Source: Streptoverticillium olivoreticuli subsp. olivoreticuli (GTDB taxonomy: Bacteria; Actinomycetota; Actinomycetes; Streptomycetales; Streptomycetaceae). From it: a stretch of DNA of 64,000 bases. The position numbers were made by a program, and so were the translations under genes. Each line of letters starts with the position of its first letter. The first letter of the stretch is position 1. Of the stretch, positions 7,708 through 15,340 are shown in pieces. The notes beneath the pieces were generated by a model that ran no database searches, was not told the origin of the DNA, and saw only the letters and a program-made list of their open reading frames with translations. The stretch is from the NCBI RefSeq assembly GCF_003391135.1, contig NZ_CP031455.1:2441501-2505500 (forward strand), given 5' to 3'.

Positions 7708-8996
7708 GACTGGACCTGCGCCTCGTGGTGCCGGTGCGCGAGCTGCTTGCGCACCTTCTCCTTCATCTCCTGCTTGAGCTTGACGGCGATGCGGGTCGGA
7801 TCGTTGACCCGGCGCTGGGCCCAGGCGAGCAGGTCGCGCGCTTCGTCGCGGTTCATCTTCGGGTGCTTCCACACCAGGTTGTACAGGTCGTGCTTGCTGA
7901 GATCCGGCTCGTCGATCAGATGCTCCATCTGCCGGTAGAGACGGGTGCCGTGGAACGGGGTCAGCAGCGTCAACTGGCAGGCGAACAGCCCTTCCTGGTT
8001 GAGCTGCTCGATGTCGAACTGCATGTCCTCGATGCTGTCCTCGGCGAACCCGACCATGAACGTGCCGAGCGCCCGGCGGCCATGGGTGATGAGCTCCTGC
8101 ACCGTCTGCCTGACGTTGTAGACATCGTCGCGCTTCTTCACGTCGGCGACGTTCTTGTCGCGGTAGGACTCGATGCCGACGATCGCGCCGTCCATGTACC
8201 GGTCGGTGAGTTCGGGGATCCGGCCCCGGATCAGATCGGCGCGGGTCAGACAGATCCATGGCAGCTCGCGTTCCGCCAGGGCGTCCACGACCTGCTCCGC
8301 CAGCTGATTGGTGAGGAAGAAGCTCTCGTCGTAGATGATGACGTGCGCGACCTTCGCCTCCCTGTACGCGTCGAGCGCCGCGTACGTGTCCTCCATGAAG
8401 ATGGCCTCTTCTTTGGGATTGAAGATCGGCGTCGAACAGAAAGTGCAACCGATGTTGCAGCCACGCTTGGAGTAGAGATATCCGACCGGCGAGCTGATGC
8501 CGCGGAAGCCGCTCTGTCCCAGCATCGCCGGATGCCGCACCCGCTCCAACGGCTTGCCGTAGACGTACTGATGGAGCGGCGACTCCCCCGCGCCTTTCAC
8601 CAGCTTGGTGAAGTGACGATCGATGCCGGGCGTGAGGACGCCGTAGTTTCCGCCCCAGATCTCCGGCACGCCGGCCTCCCGCGCGGCTTCGGCCATCTCG
8701 ACGGCGACCGGCGTGGACCAGGTGTAGAAGCTGATGCCCACCATGTCCCACGTCTCGGAATTCAGCGCGGTGAGATATTCCTGCCAGGTCGGATATTCAA
8801 GGATCTCGACGTCCGGCACATTGTGCTTGAGGAAGCGGAGACCCGTCGGCGGACATGTGACGGACAGCCGGTCCTCGAGGTCCACCGCACACGTCCAGGC
8901 CATGTATGTGTCGGTCCGGTCGTACCAGTTCCCGCCGATTCCATTCGGCTCGACCAACGCCTCTATGGGAGCAGTTGTCAGGAGCACCTTCTTCAT
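7704..8996 (-). CDS. Radical SAM protein with N-terminal cobalamin-binding-like domain (first gene of operon)
   Basis: A 430-residue protein starting at ATG 8996, preceded by GGAGGGG with 7-base spacing; an upstream in-frame start at 9017 lacks this. Residues about 1-140 resemble the B12-binding domain (GISFYTWSTPVAVEMA, EIWGGNYG), and the cluster motif CNIGCTFC places Cys at 180, 184 and 187. The later GIESYRDKN and GTFMVGFAEDS motifs belong to the SAM/substrate barrel. As in the next gene, no DxHxxG is evident. It is first in the operon; its paralogue follows with a four-base overlap, but the two share little beyond the fold, so they probably catalyse different steps. Confidence 0.9.
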   Translation of the reverse strand: MKKVLLTTAPIEALVEPNGIGGNWYDRTDTYMAWTCAVDLEDRLSVTCPPTGLRFLKHNVPDVEILEYPTWQEYLTALNSETWDMVGISFYTWSTPVAVEMAEAAREAGVPEIWGGNYGVLTPGIDRHFTKLVKGAGESPLHQYVYGKPLERVRHPAMLGQSGFRGISSPVGYLYSKRGCNIGCTFCSTPIFNPKEEAIFMEDTYAALDAYREAKVAHVIIYDESFFLTNQLAEQVVDALAERELPWICLTRADLIRGRIPELTDRYMDGAIVGIESYRDKNVADVKKRDDVYNVRQTVQELITHGRRALGTFMVGFAEDSIEDMQFDIEQLNQEGLFACQLTLLTPFHGTRLYRQMEHLIDEPDLSKHDLYNLVWKHPKMNRDEARDLLAWAQRRVNDPTRIAVKLKQEMKEKVRKQLAHRHHEAQVQS

Positions 8997-9134
8997 CGCC
9001 GTCCCCCTCCACGTCACCGGTCCCGATCCGCGAACACCGGTCCCGCGCGGCCGCGCGGTGACCGTACTGGTGAGCGCTTCGGTCCTGGAAGGGTCCCATC
9101 TTTCGGCCCCGGCAGCCCCTCATCTTTTGCGTCA

Positions 9135-9164
9135 ACCCGCCGCCTCGCCCATGAGGCGGCGGGT
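9135..9164 (-). terminator. Hairpin terminator after the secreted four-Cys protein gene
   Basis: A perfect 12-bp stem (ACCCGCCGCCTC at 9135-9146, GAGGCGGCGGGT at 9153-9164) with a 6-base loop, lying 17 bases beyond the stop of the gene that ends at 9181. It separates that gene from the radical SAM operon on the same strand. No T run follows, which is usual for Streptomyces. Confidence 0.7.
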
Positions 9165-9180
9165 CATGACATGCCCTGGG

Positions 9181-9549
9181 TCAGGAGACGCGCTTCAGCT
9201 GCCAGGCGTTGTTGTTGAAGCTGGGGTTCGAGGAGTAGACGCAGCTGCTGCTGTAGTACGAACCGGTCTGGACCCAGCCCGCGGGCTGGTAGGTGGAGGC
9301 GCAGGCCTGGACCACGGTGCCGACGGGCAGGCCGGTGAGCTGCTTTATCTGCTTGATGTTCGGACTGAAGCTCTGTGTGCCGCAGTTGCTGCTGTAGCCC
9401 CAGCTGACGTCGACGAAGCCGGTCGGGGTGAGCGTGTTCGCACAGGAGGTGGTGACGTCACCGGGGGCGGCGTGGGCGGGCGCGGCGGTCAGGGCGAACA
9501 TCGCCGCGGCGCCGGCGAGGGTCATGCACGTGGTGCGGAGGCGGGTCAT
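9181..9549 (-). CDS. Small secreted four-cysteine protein with an internal repeat
   Basis: A 122-residue protein with a signal peptide ending at AHA (about residue 27), preceded by an AAGGAG box. The mature part contains four Cys in two copies of one pattern: CANTLTPTGFVDV...YSSNC and CASTYQPAGWVQT...YSSSC. This suggests an ancient duplication of a roughly 33-residue unit and two disulfide bonds. No enzyme motif is visible; I do not recognise the family. A secreted structural, binding or inhibitor role is possible. It is monocistronic, with a terminator at 9135-9164. Confidence 0.75.
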   Translation of the reverse strand: MTRLRTTCMTLAGAAAMFALTAAPAHAAPGDVTTSCANTLTPTGFVDVSWGYSSNCGTQSFSPNIKQIKQLTGLPVGTVVQACASTYQPAGWVQTGSYYSSSCVYSSNPSFNNNAWQLKRVS

Positions 9550-10317
9550 GGGTGATGGCTCCTTTTGATCGCGGACGGCCGGTCGGGCCGAGAGCCATTC
9601 CTACGGGTAGATGATCAACCTCGGATAGCGACTTTCCGGCCTAAAGATCCACCGAGGGGTCGATGTCCGGGCGGCATGTGCTGTTCCGAGGCCGATGAGT
9701 TGACGGTGCGCGGGGCCGCCGCCGCGGTCCCGGCGCCTTCGTGATCGCATACCGGCCCTGCCGCCGGTCGCGCGCGAGTGGGCCCGCATCGCGGGATGGG
9801 GAGAGGCCGGTCCCCCGGGGCACCACCCCCGGGGGACCGCCCGTGCTGCGCTGGACCTGCCAGGGTCAACGACAGCGCTCTGTCCAGCCAGTGGCCGGTG
9901 ACTGGCTAACGCGATAGTCCCGCACAGGATTCCCTACCCTCAGGGACCTTAACTCGAACTGACGGCGTTTTCCCTGATGTCGGGGAATATGGCGCGGGGA
10001 TACGGACGCACGCCGCCGAGGGCCTCGATATTCCCTGCACACAGGGAAGTCGGGGCGCGGATCCTAGCACACGAATTCAGCACCCACCTGGCCGATCCGC
10101 CTGGCGGTACCCGTATTCCCACCATGGTCCGGGCTGTCAAGAGTGGGTCCCTACATGCAGGGACGAAGCGCGCGGGTACCCGCTCTGTCGGATACGCTTC
10201 TGGGCTACCCGAGTTCGCTCGTTCGGGGCGCTCGCTCACCACGGGCGCCGGTCCGGACCAACGGCCAAAGGTGAACTGGACCTGCCAAGTCACTTCACGG
10301 AGAAGTGGAGATCAACG
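9550..10317. other. Long non-coding region between the secreted protein and the Crp-type regulator unit
   Basis: No ORF here has convincing codon usage or a ribosome site. The stretch nearest 9550 should hold the promoter of the minus-strand secreted-protein gene. The right half carries an inverted repeat (AGCCAGT 9886-9892 with ACTGGCT 9901-9907) and four TCCCT-N6-AGGGA palindromes listed separately. A 12-base direct repeat, CTGGACCTGCCA, occurs at 9851-9862 and 10276-10287 and brackets the palindromes. Confidence 0.6.
9931..10163 (+). promoter_or_regulatory. Four TCCCT-N6-AGGGA palindromes, candidate operators of the downstream Crp-type regulator
   Basis: Sites lie at 9931-9946 (TCCCTACCCTCAGGGA), 9971-9986 (TCCCTGATGTCGGGGA, one mismatch), 10032-10047 (TCCCTGCACACAGGGA) and 10148-10163 (TCCCTACATGCAGGGA). 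All have two 5-base arms and a 6-base centre, the same geometry as CRP sites (TGTGA-N6-TCACA). Start-to-start spacings are 40, 61 and 116 bases. They lie 155-390 bases upstream of the operon that encodes a Crp/Fnr-family protein, so autoregulation is the simplest reading. That the regulator binds them is inference. Confidence 0.6.
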
Positions 10318-10554
10318 GTGGACAGCGGAAACGCCGCATTCCTTGTCGCAGCGGTGACGATCTTTGCGATCATTGCGTTCGTCGTGGTCTACGCGATCAA
10401 ACGCCTGGCCGGACAGCCGATGCGAATAGCGGCGACGATCGTCGCGCTGGCCACCCTGGTCGGCGCGATGGTGCCGCTGGTCGACGAGCTCCACACGATG
10501 CCCTCGGCGCCACCGCCGAGGCCGGTGTCCCCGGCGTCAGGGGTGGGGCGTTGA
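10318..10554 (+). CDS. Small membrane protein coupled to a Crp-type regulator
   Basis: A 78-residue protein starting at GTG 10318 after a GGAG box. Two hydrophobic stretches (about residues 7-28 and 37-52) are separated by KRLAGQP, so it is probably a two-helix membrane peptide with a Pro-rich tail. Its stop overlaps the TTG start of the regulator gene (TTGA at 10551-10554). The coupling implies that the two products are made together, and the peptide might tether or signal to the regulator. I know of no characterised homologue. Confidence 0.7.
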   Translation: MDSGNAAFLVAAVTIFAIIAFVVVYAIKRLAGQPMRIAATIVALATLVGAMVPLVDELHTMPSAPPPRPVSPASGVGR

Positions 10555-11360
10555 GCCGTCGACTTCCTCCGGACTGGATGGCGACGCTCAACGAGCGGGT
10601 GATACGGCAGGCCGAACGGGCGCGCTCCGTCCGCTTCTTCACCTCCCTGCCCGGGCCCGTACGGGACGCTCTCGGCGACCACCTGGTCAGCAGGCAGTAC
10701 GGAAAGGGGGACCGGCTGCGCGGAGTCGCCCCGGGGGCGGGCGAAGTGCATTTCGTCCTGTCCGGCTGTGTGGCGGAACGGACCACGTCCGCGGGGTCCG
10801 CCACCTTGCGTTTCCGCGGGGCCGACTCCCTGCTCGGGGACGTGGAGATCGTCAACGAGGCGGCGGATCCGGCGGCGGCCGAATGCCTGACGACCACCTG
10901 GACCCTGTCCTGCGCGATGTCCCGGATGCGCATGCTCGCCGAGAGCGACATCTCCATCATGAAAGGCGTGGCCGCGAGTATCGCCGAACGCCTGGAGACG
11001 AATGACCGGGTGTACGCCAACTCCCGGCACTCGCCCATTCAGCGCGTCTGCACCCTGTTGCTGGAACTGCACCGGACGTCCGGCACGAGTTCCCGGCTGC
11101 TGCCCGATTCCTCGGTCGAGGTATCGGGACCGACCCAGGCGGAACTCGGTGAGGCCCTGATGCTCGGCCGGGCGACCATCGAGAACGTCATGGCGGAAAT
11201 GCGCATGATGGGAATTCTGACGACCGGGCACCGCCATTACGCGGTCAAGCACGTCGACGTGCTGAGATCCCTCGCCGAGGGAAAGCTGACGTCGAAGGCC
11301 AAAGCGGGAAAGGGCCCGCCACCACCGCCGTCCCCCTTGCCCGAACTGCCGGAGCTGTAG
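10551..11360 (+). CDS. Crp/Fnr-family transcriptional regulator
   Basis: A 269-residue protein read from TTG 10551, which overlaps the stop of the small membrane protein and follows a G-rich ribosome site; the first ATG lies 27 bases further in. Residues about 35-150 form a cyclic-nucleotide-binding-type beta barrel (VHFVLSGCVAE). A Crp-type winged HTH follows, with GPTQAELGEAL and GRATIENVMAEMRMMGIL as helix-turn-helix. The conserved phosphate-binding cassette (RxA) is not obvious, so cAMP binding is uncertain. The tail is Lys/Pro-rich (KGPPPPPSPLPELPEL). The palindromes upstream have Crp-like geometry. Confidence 0.85.
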   Translation: MSRRLPPDWMATLNERVIRQAERARSVRFFTSLPGPVRDALGDHLVSRQYGKGDRLRGVAPGAGEVHFVLSGCVAERTTSAGSATLRFRGADSLLGDVEIVNEAADPAAAECLTTTWTLSCAMSRMRMLAESDISIMKGVAASIAERLETNDRVYANSRHSPIQRVCTLLLELHRTSGTSSRLLPDSSVEVSGPTQAELGEALMLGRATIENVMAEMRMMGILTTGHRHYAVKHVDVLRSLAEGKLTSKAKAGKGPPPPPSPLPELPEL

Positions 11361-11416
11361 GCCGTCCCGGCCGACGGGAACAGGGAGCGGGCCCCGCGCG
11401 AAGCCGCCCGGGGGAG

Positions 11417-12079
11417 CTACGAGGCCCTCCTTCGGGTGGTGGGGAGCAGGGTCAGATGCGTGCCCGGGCGGCCCGCGCGGCGGCCGTTGGCGGTGGGGTA
11501 GACGTCGACCGGGCCGGCCGGACGCCAGTGCAGGCCGAGGCGCTTCGCCGTGTACATCGCCTCGTCCGCGCCGCGCAGCAGGTCCGACAGCCCGGCACCG
11601 GGCCGACGGCCGACGCGGCACAGGCCGATCGACGCGCGGGGCGAGAGGGTGACGGCACCGGTGTCGAGCGGTGCGGAGAGCCGGGCCGAGAGGCCGTACG
11701 TCAGCTCGCCGTCCAGGTCGGCGTCCGGTGCGAGACGGACCACGGCGGTGTACTCGTCGCCGCCCAGCCGCGCCGCGAACCCGCCCCGTTCCCGGCACCA
11801 CGCGTCGAGCCGCCGTCCGACCGCGGCGATGACCCGGTCGCCCACGGCGTGGCCGTGGGTGTCGTTGATCTGCTTGAAGCCGTTGAGGTCGAGGAGCAGC
11901 ACGGCGGCGTCCGGGTGCTTGACGGCCCGCCGTGCCCGGGAGGTGAACTCATCGCGGCACATGAGGCCGGTGAGGGGGTCGGTGCGGGCGGTGCGGAGGC
12001 GGCGGACGAGGACGATCGCGTGTGCTGCCCAGCCGACGGTCGGCGCGGCTATGGGCAAGGCCTGGACGAGGAGGTTCAT
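11417..12079 (-). CDS. GGDEF-domain protein (probable diguanylate cyclase)
   Basis: A 220-residue protein starting at ATG 12079, preceded by GGAAGG. A short N-terminal hydrophobic segment (LLVQALPIAAPTVGWAAHAIVLV) is followed directly by a GGDEF domain: TDPLTGL, LLDLNGFKQINDTHGHAVGD and the signature GGDEY in place of GGDEF. The substrate-binding residues are otherwise present, so c-di-GMP synthesis is plausible though the Tyr variant should be tested. No sensory domain is visible. It is divergent from the DUF779 gene and is the first of two c-di-GMP-related genes within 4 kb. Confidence 0.88.
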   Translation of the reverse strand: MNLLVQALPIAAPTVGWAAHAIVLVRRLRTARTDPLTGLMCRDEFTSRARRAVKHPDAAVLLLDLNGFKQINDTHGHAVGDRVIAAVGRRLDAWCRERGGFAARLGGDEYTAVVRLAPDADLDGELTYGLSARLSAPLDTGAVTLSPRASIGLCRVGRRPGAGLSDLLRGADEAMYTAKRLGLHWRPAGPVDVYPTANGRRAGRPGTHLTLLPTTRRRAS

Positions 12080-12276
12080 CGAGCACCTTCCGAACAGAGA
12101 GCTGGCCCGCCACGGCTTCGCGGACTCGGCGCGTGCGGGCCGGTGGGTGGTCCGGTCATGCTGGAGATCCCCCCTTTCCGCTCGATCGGTGCAAACTCCG
12201 CTCCCGCCCGGGGACGTTCGCATGCGGGAGCCACCGCGTCTGGCGGGCGGCGCCCGTTCCGGTGCAGGCTGTGCGA

Positions 12277-12663
12277 ATGGACAAGGACCTCTCCCGTGTC
12301 GCGCTCACCGCTGCCGCCGCCGAGCTGATCCGCCGGCTCCGGGAGGCGCACGGGCCGCTGATGTTCCATCAGTCCGGCGGCTGTTGCGACGGCAGTTCGC
12401 CGATGTGCTATCCGTACGGCGAGTTCCGTACGGGCGCCTCCGATGTGCTGCTGGCCTCGCTCGCGGTGGAGGGGGTGGCGGAGCGGATCGGGTTCTGGAT
12501 GTCGGCGGACCAGTTCGAGCGGTGGCGGCACACGCATCTGACGGTGGACGTGGTGCCGGGGCGGGGCAGCGGGTTCTCGCTGGAGGCGCCGGAGGGCGTG
12601 CGGTTCCTGGTGCGGTCGCGACTGTTGACGGACGCGGAGGCGGGGGCGTTCGGCCGGGGCTGA
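12277..12663 (+). CDS. DUF779 domain-containing protein
   Basis: A 128-residue protein with the conserved core FHQSGGCCDGSSPMC and FWMSADQFERW of the DUF779 family. These small proteins are usually encoded beside aldehyde dehydrogenases and their conserved Cys residues suggest metal or redox chemistry; biochemical function is not established. No aldehyde dehydrogenase is nearby here, so it is an orphan copy. The start at 12277 is set by the conserved N-terminus; upstream codons in frame do not look coding. Confidence 0.85.
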   Translation: MDKDLSRVALTAAAAELIRRLREAHGPLMFHQSGGCCDGSSPMCYPYGEFRTGASDVLLASLAVEGVAERIGFWMSADQFERWRHTHLTVDVVPGRGSGFSLEAPEGVRFLVRSRLLTDAEAGAFGRG

Positions 12664-12674
12664 AGGCGGCCTGA

Positions 12675-12723
12675 CCGGTCCGCGGGGAACCGGCCGCCGG
12701 GCGGGCCCGGCGGCGCGGACCGG
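12675..12723. terminator. Bidirectional hairpin between convergent genes
   Basis: Nested inverted repeat: CCGGTCCGCG (12675-12684) pairs with CGCGGACCGG (12714-12723), and an inner GCCGCCGGGC / GCCCGGCGGC stem fills the middle. It lies between the convergent DUF779 gene and the GGDEF-EAL gene and probably stops transcription both ways. Confidence 0.65.
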
Positions 12724-12763
12724 CCGCGTGCCCCGGCCCGCCCGGCGATCGGCGGCAGCGCCC

Positions 12764-15340
12764 TCAGGACGCCGCGTCCACCAGCGACAGCATGCGCAGG
12801 CGCTCCGGCGGGCCGGGCCGCGCGTAGTACCAGCCCTGCGCGGTGTCGCAGCCCAGGATCCGCAGGTGTTCGGCCTGGGTGCCGGTCTCGACGCCCTCAA
12901 CCGTGACCGACAGGTCGAGGGTGTGGGCGAGGGAGACGATTCCCTCGACGATCTTCACGTCGACCGGGTCCGCGGGCGAGTGCTGCATGCCGCGGGTGAA
13001 GGAGCGGTCCAGCTTGAGCGTGCTGACGGGCAGTCGGCGCAGGTAGGAGAGGTTGGAGTAGCCGGTGCCGAAGTCGTCGAGCGCGATGTCCACGCCCATG
13101 TCGGCGAGTTGGCGCAGCGGGCGCAGCTCTTCCTCGTCGGCGCCGATCAGGGCGTTCTCGGTGACCTCCAGGCAGAGCGCGGACGGGTCGAGGCCCGCGT
13201 TCTCCAGGACGGCGACGGTGTCGGCGACCAGGGAGGGGTAACGCAGCTGGGACGGCGAGAGGTTGACGTTGACGCGCATGGGCGCCTGGCCGGAGCCCTC
13301 CTGCCACCAGGCCCGCGCCTGCCGCAGGGACTCCTCCAGGACCCAGCGGCCGAGCGGCACGATCAGGCCGGTGCTCTCCGCGAGCGGGATGAACTGGTCG
13401 GGGCCGAGCACGCCGTGGACGGGGTGCAGCCAGCGCACGAGCGCCTCCGCGCCGCGCACCGCCCCGTCGGCGAGGCCGACGAGCGGCTGGTACTCGATGA
13501 AGAACTCGCTGTTGTCGAGCGCCGCGGGCAGCCCGTTGGTGAGGCTGTGCCGGGCGATGACCCGGGCGTCGGAGTCCGCGTCGGCGAGTTCGTAGCGGTT
13601 GCCGCCCGCGGCCTTGGCGCGGTACATCGTGATGTCGGCGCTGCGCAGCACCTCCGCCGCGCCCAGCTCGCCGGCGGCGCCTTCGACGATGCCGATGCTG
13701 GCCCGTACGGACAGGTCGCGGCCGTCGAGCCGGATGGGGCGGGAGAGCGCGGTCAGCATGCGGCGGGCCAGGGCGATGGCGTCGGCCTGCGCGGACGGGC
13801 CGGTGAGGAGGGCCACGAACTCGTCGCCGCCGAGGCGGGCGACGAGTTCGGCGGGGCCGGTGGCGCAGGCGCGCAGGCGTTCGGCGACGGCGACGAGGAG
13901 CTCGTCGCCGACGGCGTGGCCGAGGCTGTCGTTGACGGCCTTGAAGCCGTCGAGGTCGAGGTAGCAGAGGCCGAAGCGGGCGGGTGCGCCGTCGTCCCCG
14001 GCCGGGCTAAGCGCGCGGTCGATGCTCTCGAAGAACAGGGTGCGGTTGGGCAGGCCGGTGAGGGCGTCGTGGGTGGCCTCGTAGCGCAGCCGCTCGTGGA
14101 GGAGCCTGCGCTCGGTGATGTCCTCCATGAGCGCGAGCTGGTACTGGGGCCGGCCGTGGGCATCGCGGAGGAGGGCCACGGACAGGTCGGTCCACAGCAC
14201 GCTGCCGTCGCCGCGGTAGTACGGCTTCTCGACGCGGTAGTAGTCGCGTTCGCCGCTGATCAGCTCTTTGTAGAGGCCCCAGACGTCGGGTGAGTCGTCG
14301 GGGTGGACCATCTCGCCGACGTTCCGGCCCATCACGTCGTGGGCCATGCCGCCGAACATCCGGGTGAGGGCGTCGTTGACGTCCATGATGCGGCCGTCGA
14401 CGTCCGCGATGCCGACGCCGATGGCGGCGCCCTCGAACACCGCGCGGAACCGGGCCTCGCTGGTGTGCAGGGCCCTCTCCGTCTCGGCCTGCGCGGCCAG
14501 CGCGGCGCGGGAGAGGGCTTCCTGCTCGGCCAGGGTGCGCTCGCGCAGGGCGTCGGCGAAGCCGGCGGCGAGGGAGTGCTGGAGGCGGGCGCACCGGGCG
14601 CGGGCCTCGGTGTCGGAGAGGCCGCCGCCGGGCGGGCAGTAGACGAGGAGGTAGGAGTCGATGGCGCCGAGGATCAGCGGCAGGGCCTCGGGCTCGGTGC
14701 AGTGGGCGCCCACGAGCGCGGCGCCGACCTCGGCGGCGGGTGCGGGGTCGAACGGGCGGGTGCGCAGGGCGGCGCCGAGCCGTCCGGCGAGAGGGACGAG
14801 GCGGTCCTCGAACTCGGCGCGGGTCAGGTGGGTGGCCGTCGCCGGATAGATCGTCCGGCTCCAGATCGCGGCGAAGCGCCTGAGGCTGTCGTCACGGGCG
14901 ATGCCGCCGTCGCGGACGGGAGGGCCGAGGATCCCGAGGGCCCGGCCGTCGGGGCCCTGGATGCCGATGCCCCGGTGGCCGCCGGCCCAGCCGTCCGGTG
15001 CGCGTTCCGGTTCCGCGGCCGGGCCGGTGTCCGGTTCCGGATGCCGCTCGCGGTACGCGTGGGTGTTGCGCCCCCGGGCGTGGAAGCCGTACGGCTCCCC
15101 CGGCTCCGTGAGGCCCTCCTCGCAGCAGGGGTCCTCGGTCCCCATCCGGTCGCCTTCCGTTCGACCGGCCCCCAAGTGGCCATCCTGCGGGGGGCAGTCC
15201 GGTGCCCGGCCGTCGCGTACGCAGAACCCCGCGGCCCTGCCGTCCGCGGCGTCCAGGGCCGTCGCCCCGCTCCCTGCAGTCACCCCGGCCCCGGCTCTGC
15301 TTCCGATTCCGCTTATGGTTCCGCTCGCTGTTTCGGTCAC
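12764..15340 (-). CDS. PAS-GGDEF-EAL protein (bifunctional c-di-GMP turnover)
   Basis: An 858-residue protein starting at GTG 15340, whose start overlaps the stop of the methyltransferase gene (GTGA, 15337-15340). Layout: a variable Gly/Pro-rich N-terminus (1-145), a helical domain of unknown type (about 150-275), PAS/PAC (about 296-412), GGDEF (about 420-580, motif GGDEF intact at 504-508) and EAL (about 600-858). The EAL domain has EALVRW at 632, ENALI, DDFGTGYSN and EGVET, so both cyclase and phosphodiesterase sites look complete. No membrane segment is seen, so it is probably cytoplasmic. The architecture resembles Streptomyces RmdA-type proteins, but orthology is not shown. Confidence 0.9.
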   Translation of the reverse strand: MTETASGTISGIGSRAGAGVTAGSGATALDAADGRAAGFCVRDGRAPDCPPQDGHLGAGRTEGDRMGTEDPCCEEGLTEPGEPYGFHARGRNTHAYRERHPEPDTGPAAEPERAPDGWAGGHRGIGIQGPDGRALGILGPPVRDGGIARDDSLRRFAAIWSRTIYPATATHLTRAEFEDRLVPLAGRLGAALRTRPFDPAPAAEVGAALVGAHCTEPEALPLILGAIDSYLLVYCPPGGGLSDTEARARCARLQHSLAAGFADALRERTLAEQEALSRAALAAQAETERALHTSEARFRAVFEGAAIGVGIADVDGRIMDVNDALTRMFGGMAHDVMGRNVGEMVHPDDSPDVWGLYKELISGERDYYRVEKPYYRGDGSVLWTDLSVALLRDAHGRPQYQLALMEDITERRLLHERLRYEATHDALTGLPNRTLFFESIDRALSPAGDDGAPARFGLCYLDLDGFKAVNDSLGHAVGDELLVAVAERLRACATGPAELVARLGGDEFVALLTGPSAQADAIALARRMLTALSRPIRLDGRDLSVRASIGIVEGAAGELGAAEVLRSADITMYRAKAAGGNRYELADADSDARVIARHSLTNGLPAALDNSEFFIEYQPLVGLADGAVRGAEALVRWLHPVHGVLGPDQFIPLAESTGLIVPLGRWVLEESLRQARAWWQEGSGQAPMRVNVNLSPSQLRYPSLVADTVAVLENAGLDPSALCLEVTENALIGADEEELRPLRQLADMGVDIALDDFGTGYSNLSYLRRLPVSTLKLDRSFTRGMQHSPADPVDVKIVEGIVSLAHTLDLSVTVEGVETGTQAEHLRILGCDTAQGWYYARPGPPERLRMLSLVDAAS

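Noticed and set aside
9601..9869. Small minus-strand ORFs of 61-84 codons in the region before the Crp unit
   Set aside because: Arg/Pro-rich, no ribosome sites, overlapping in several frames; typical GC-rich noise.
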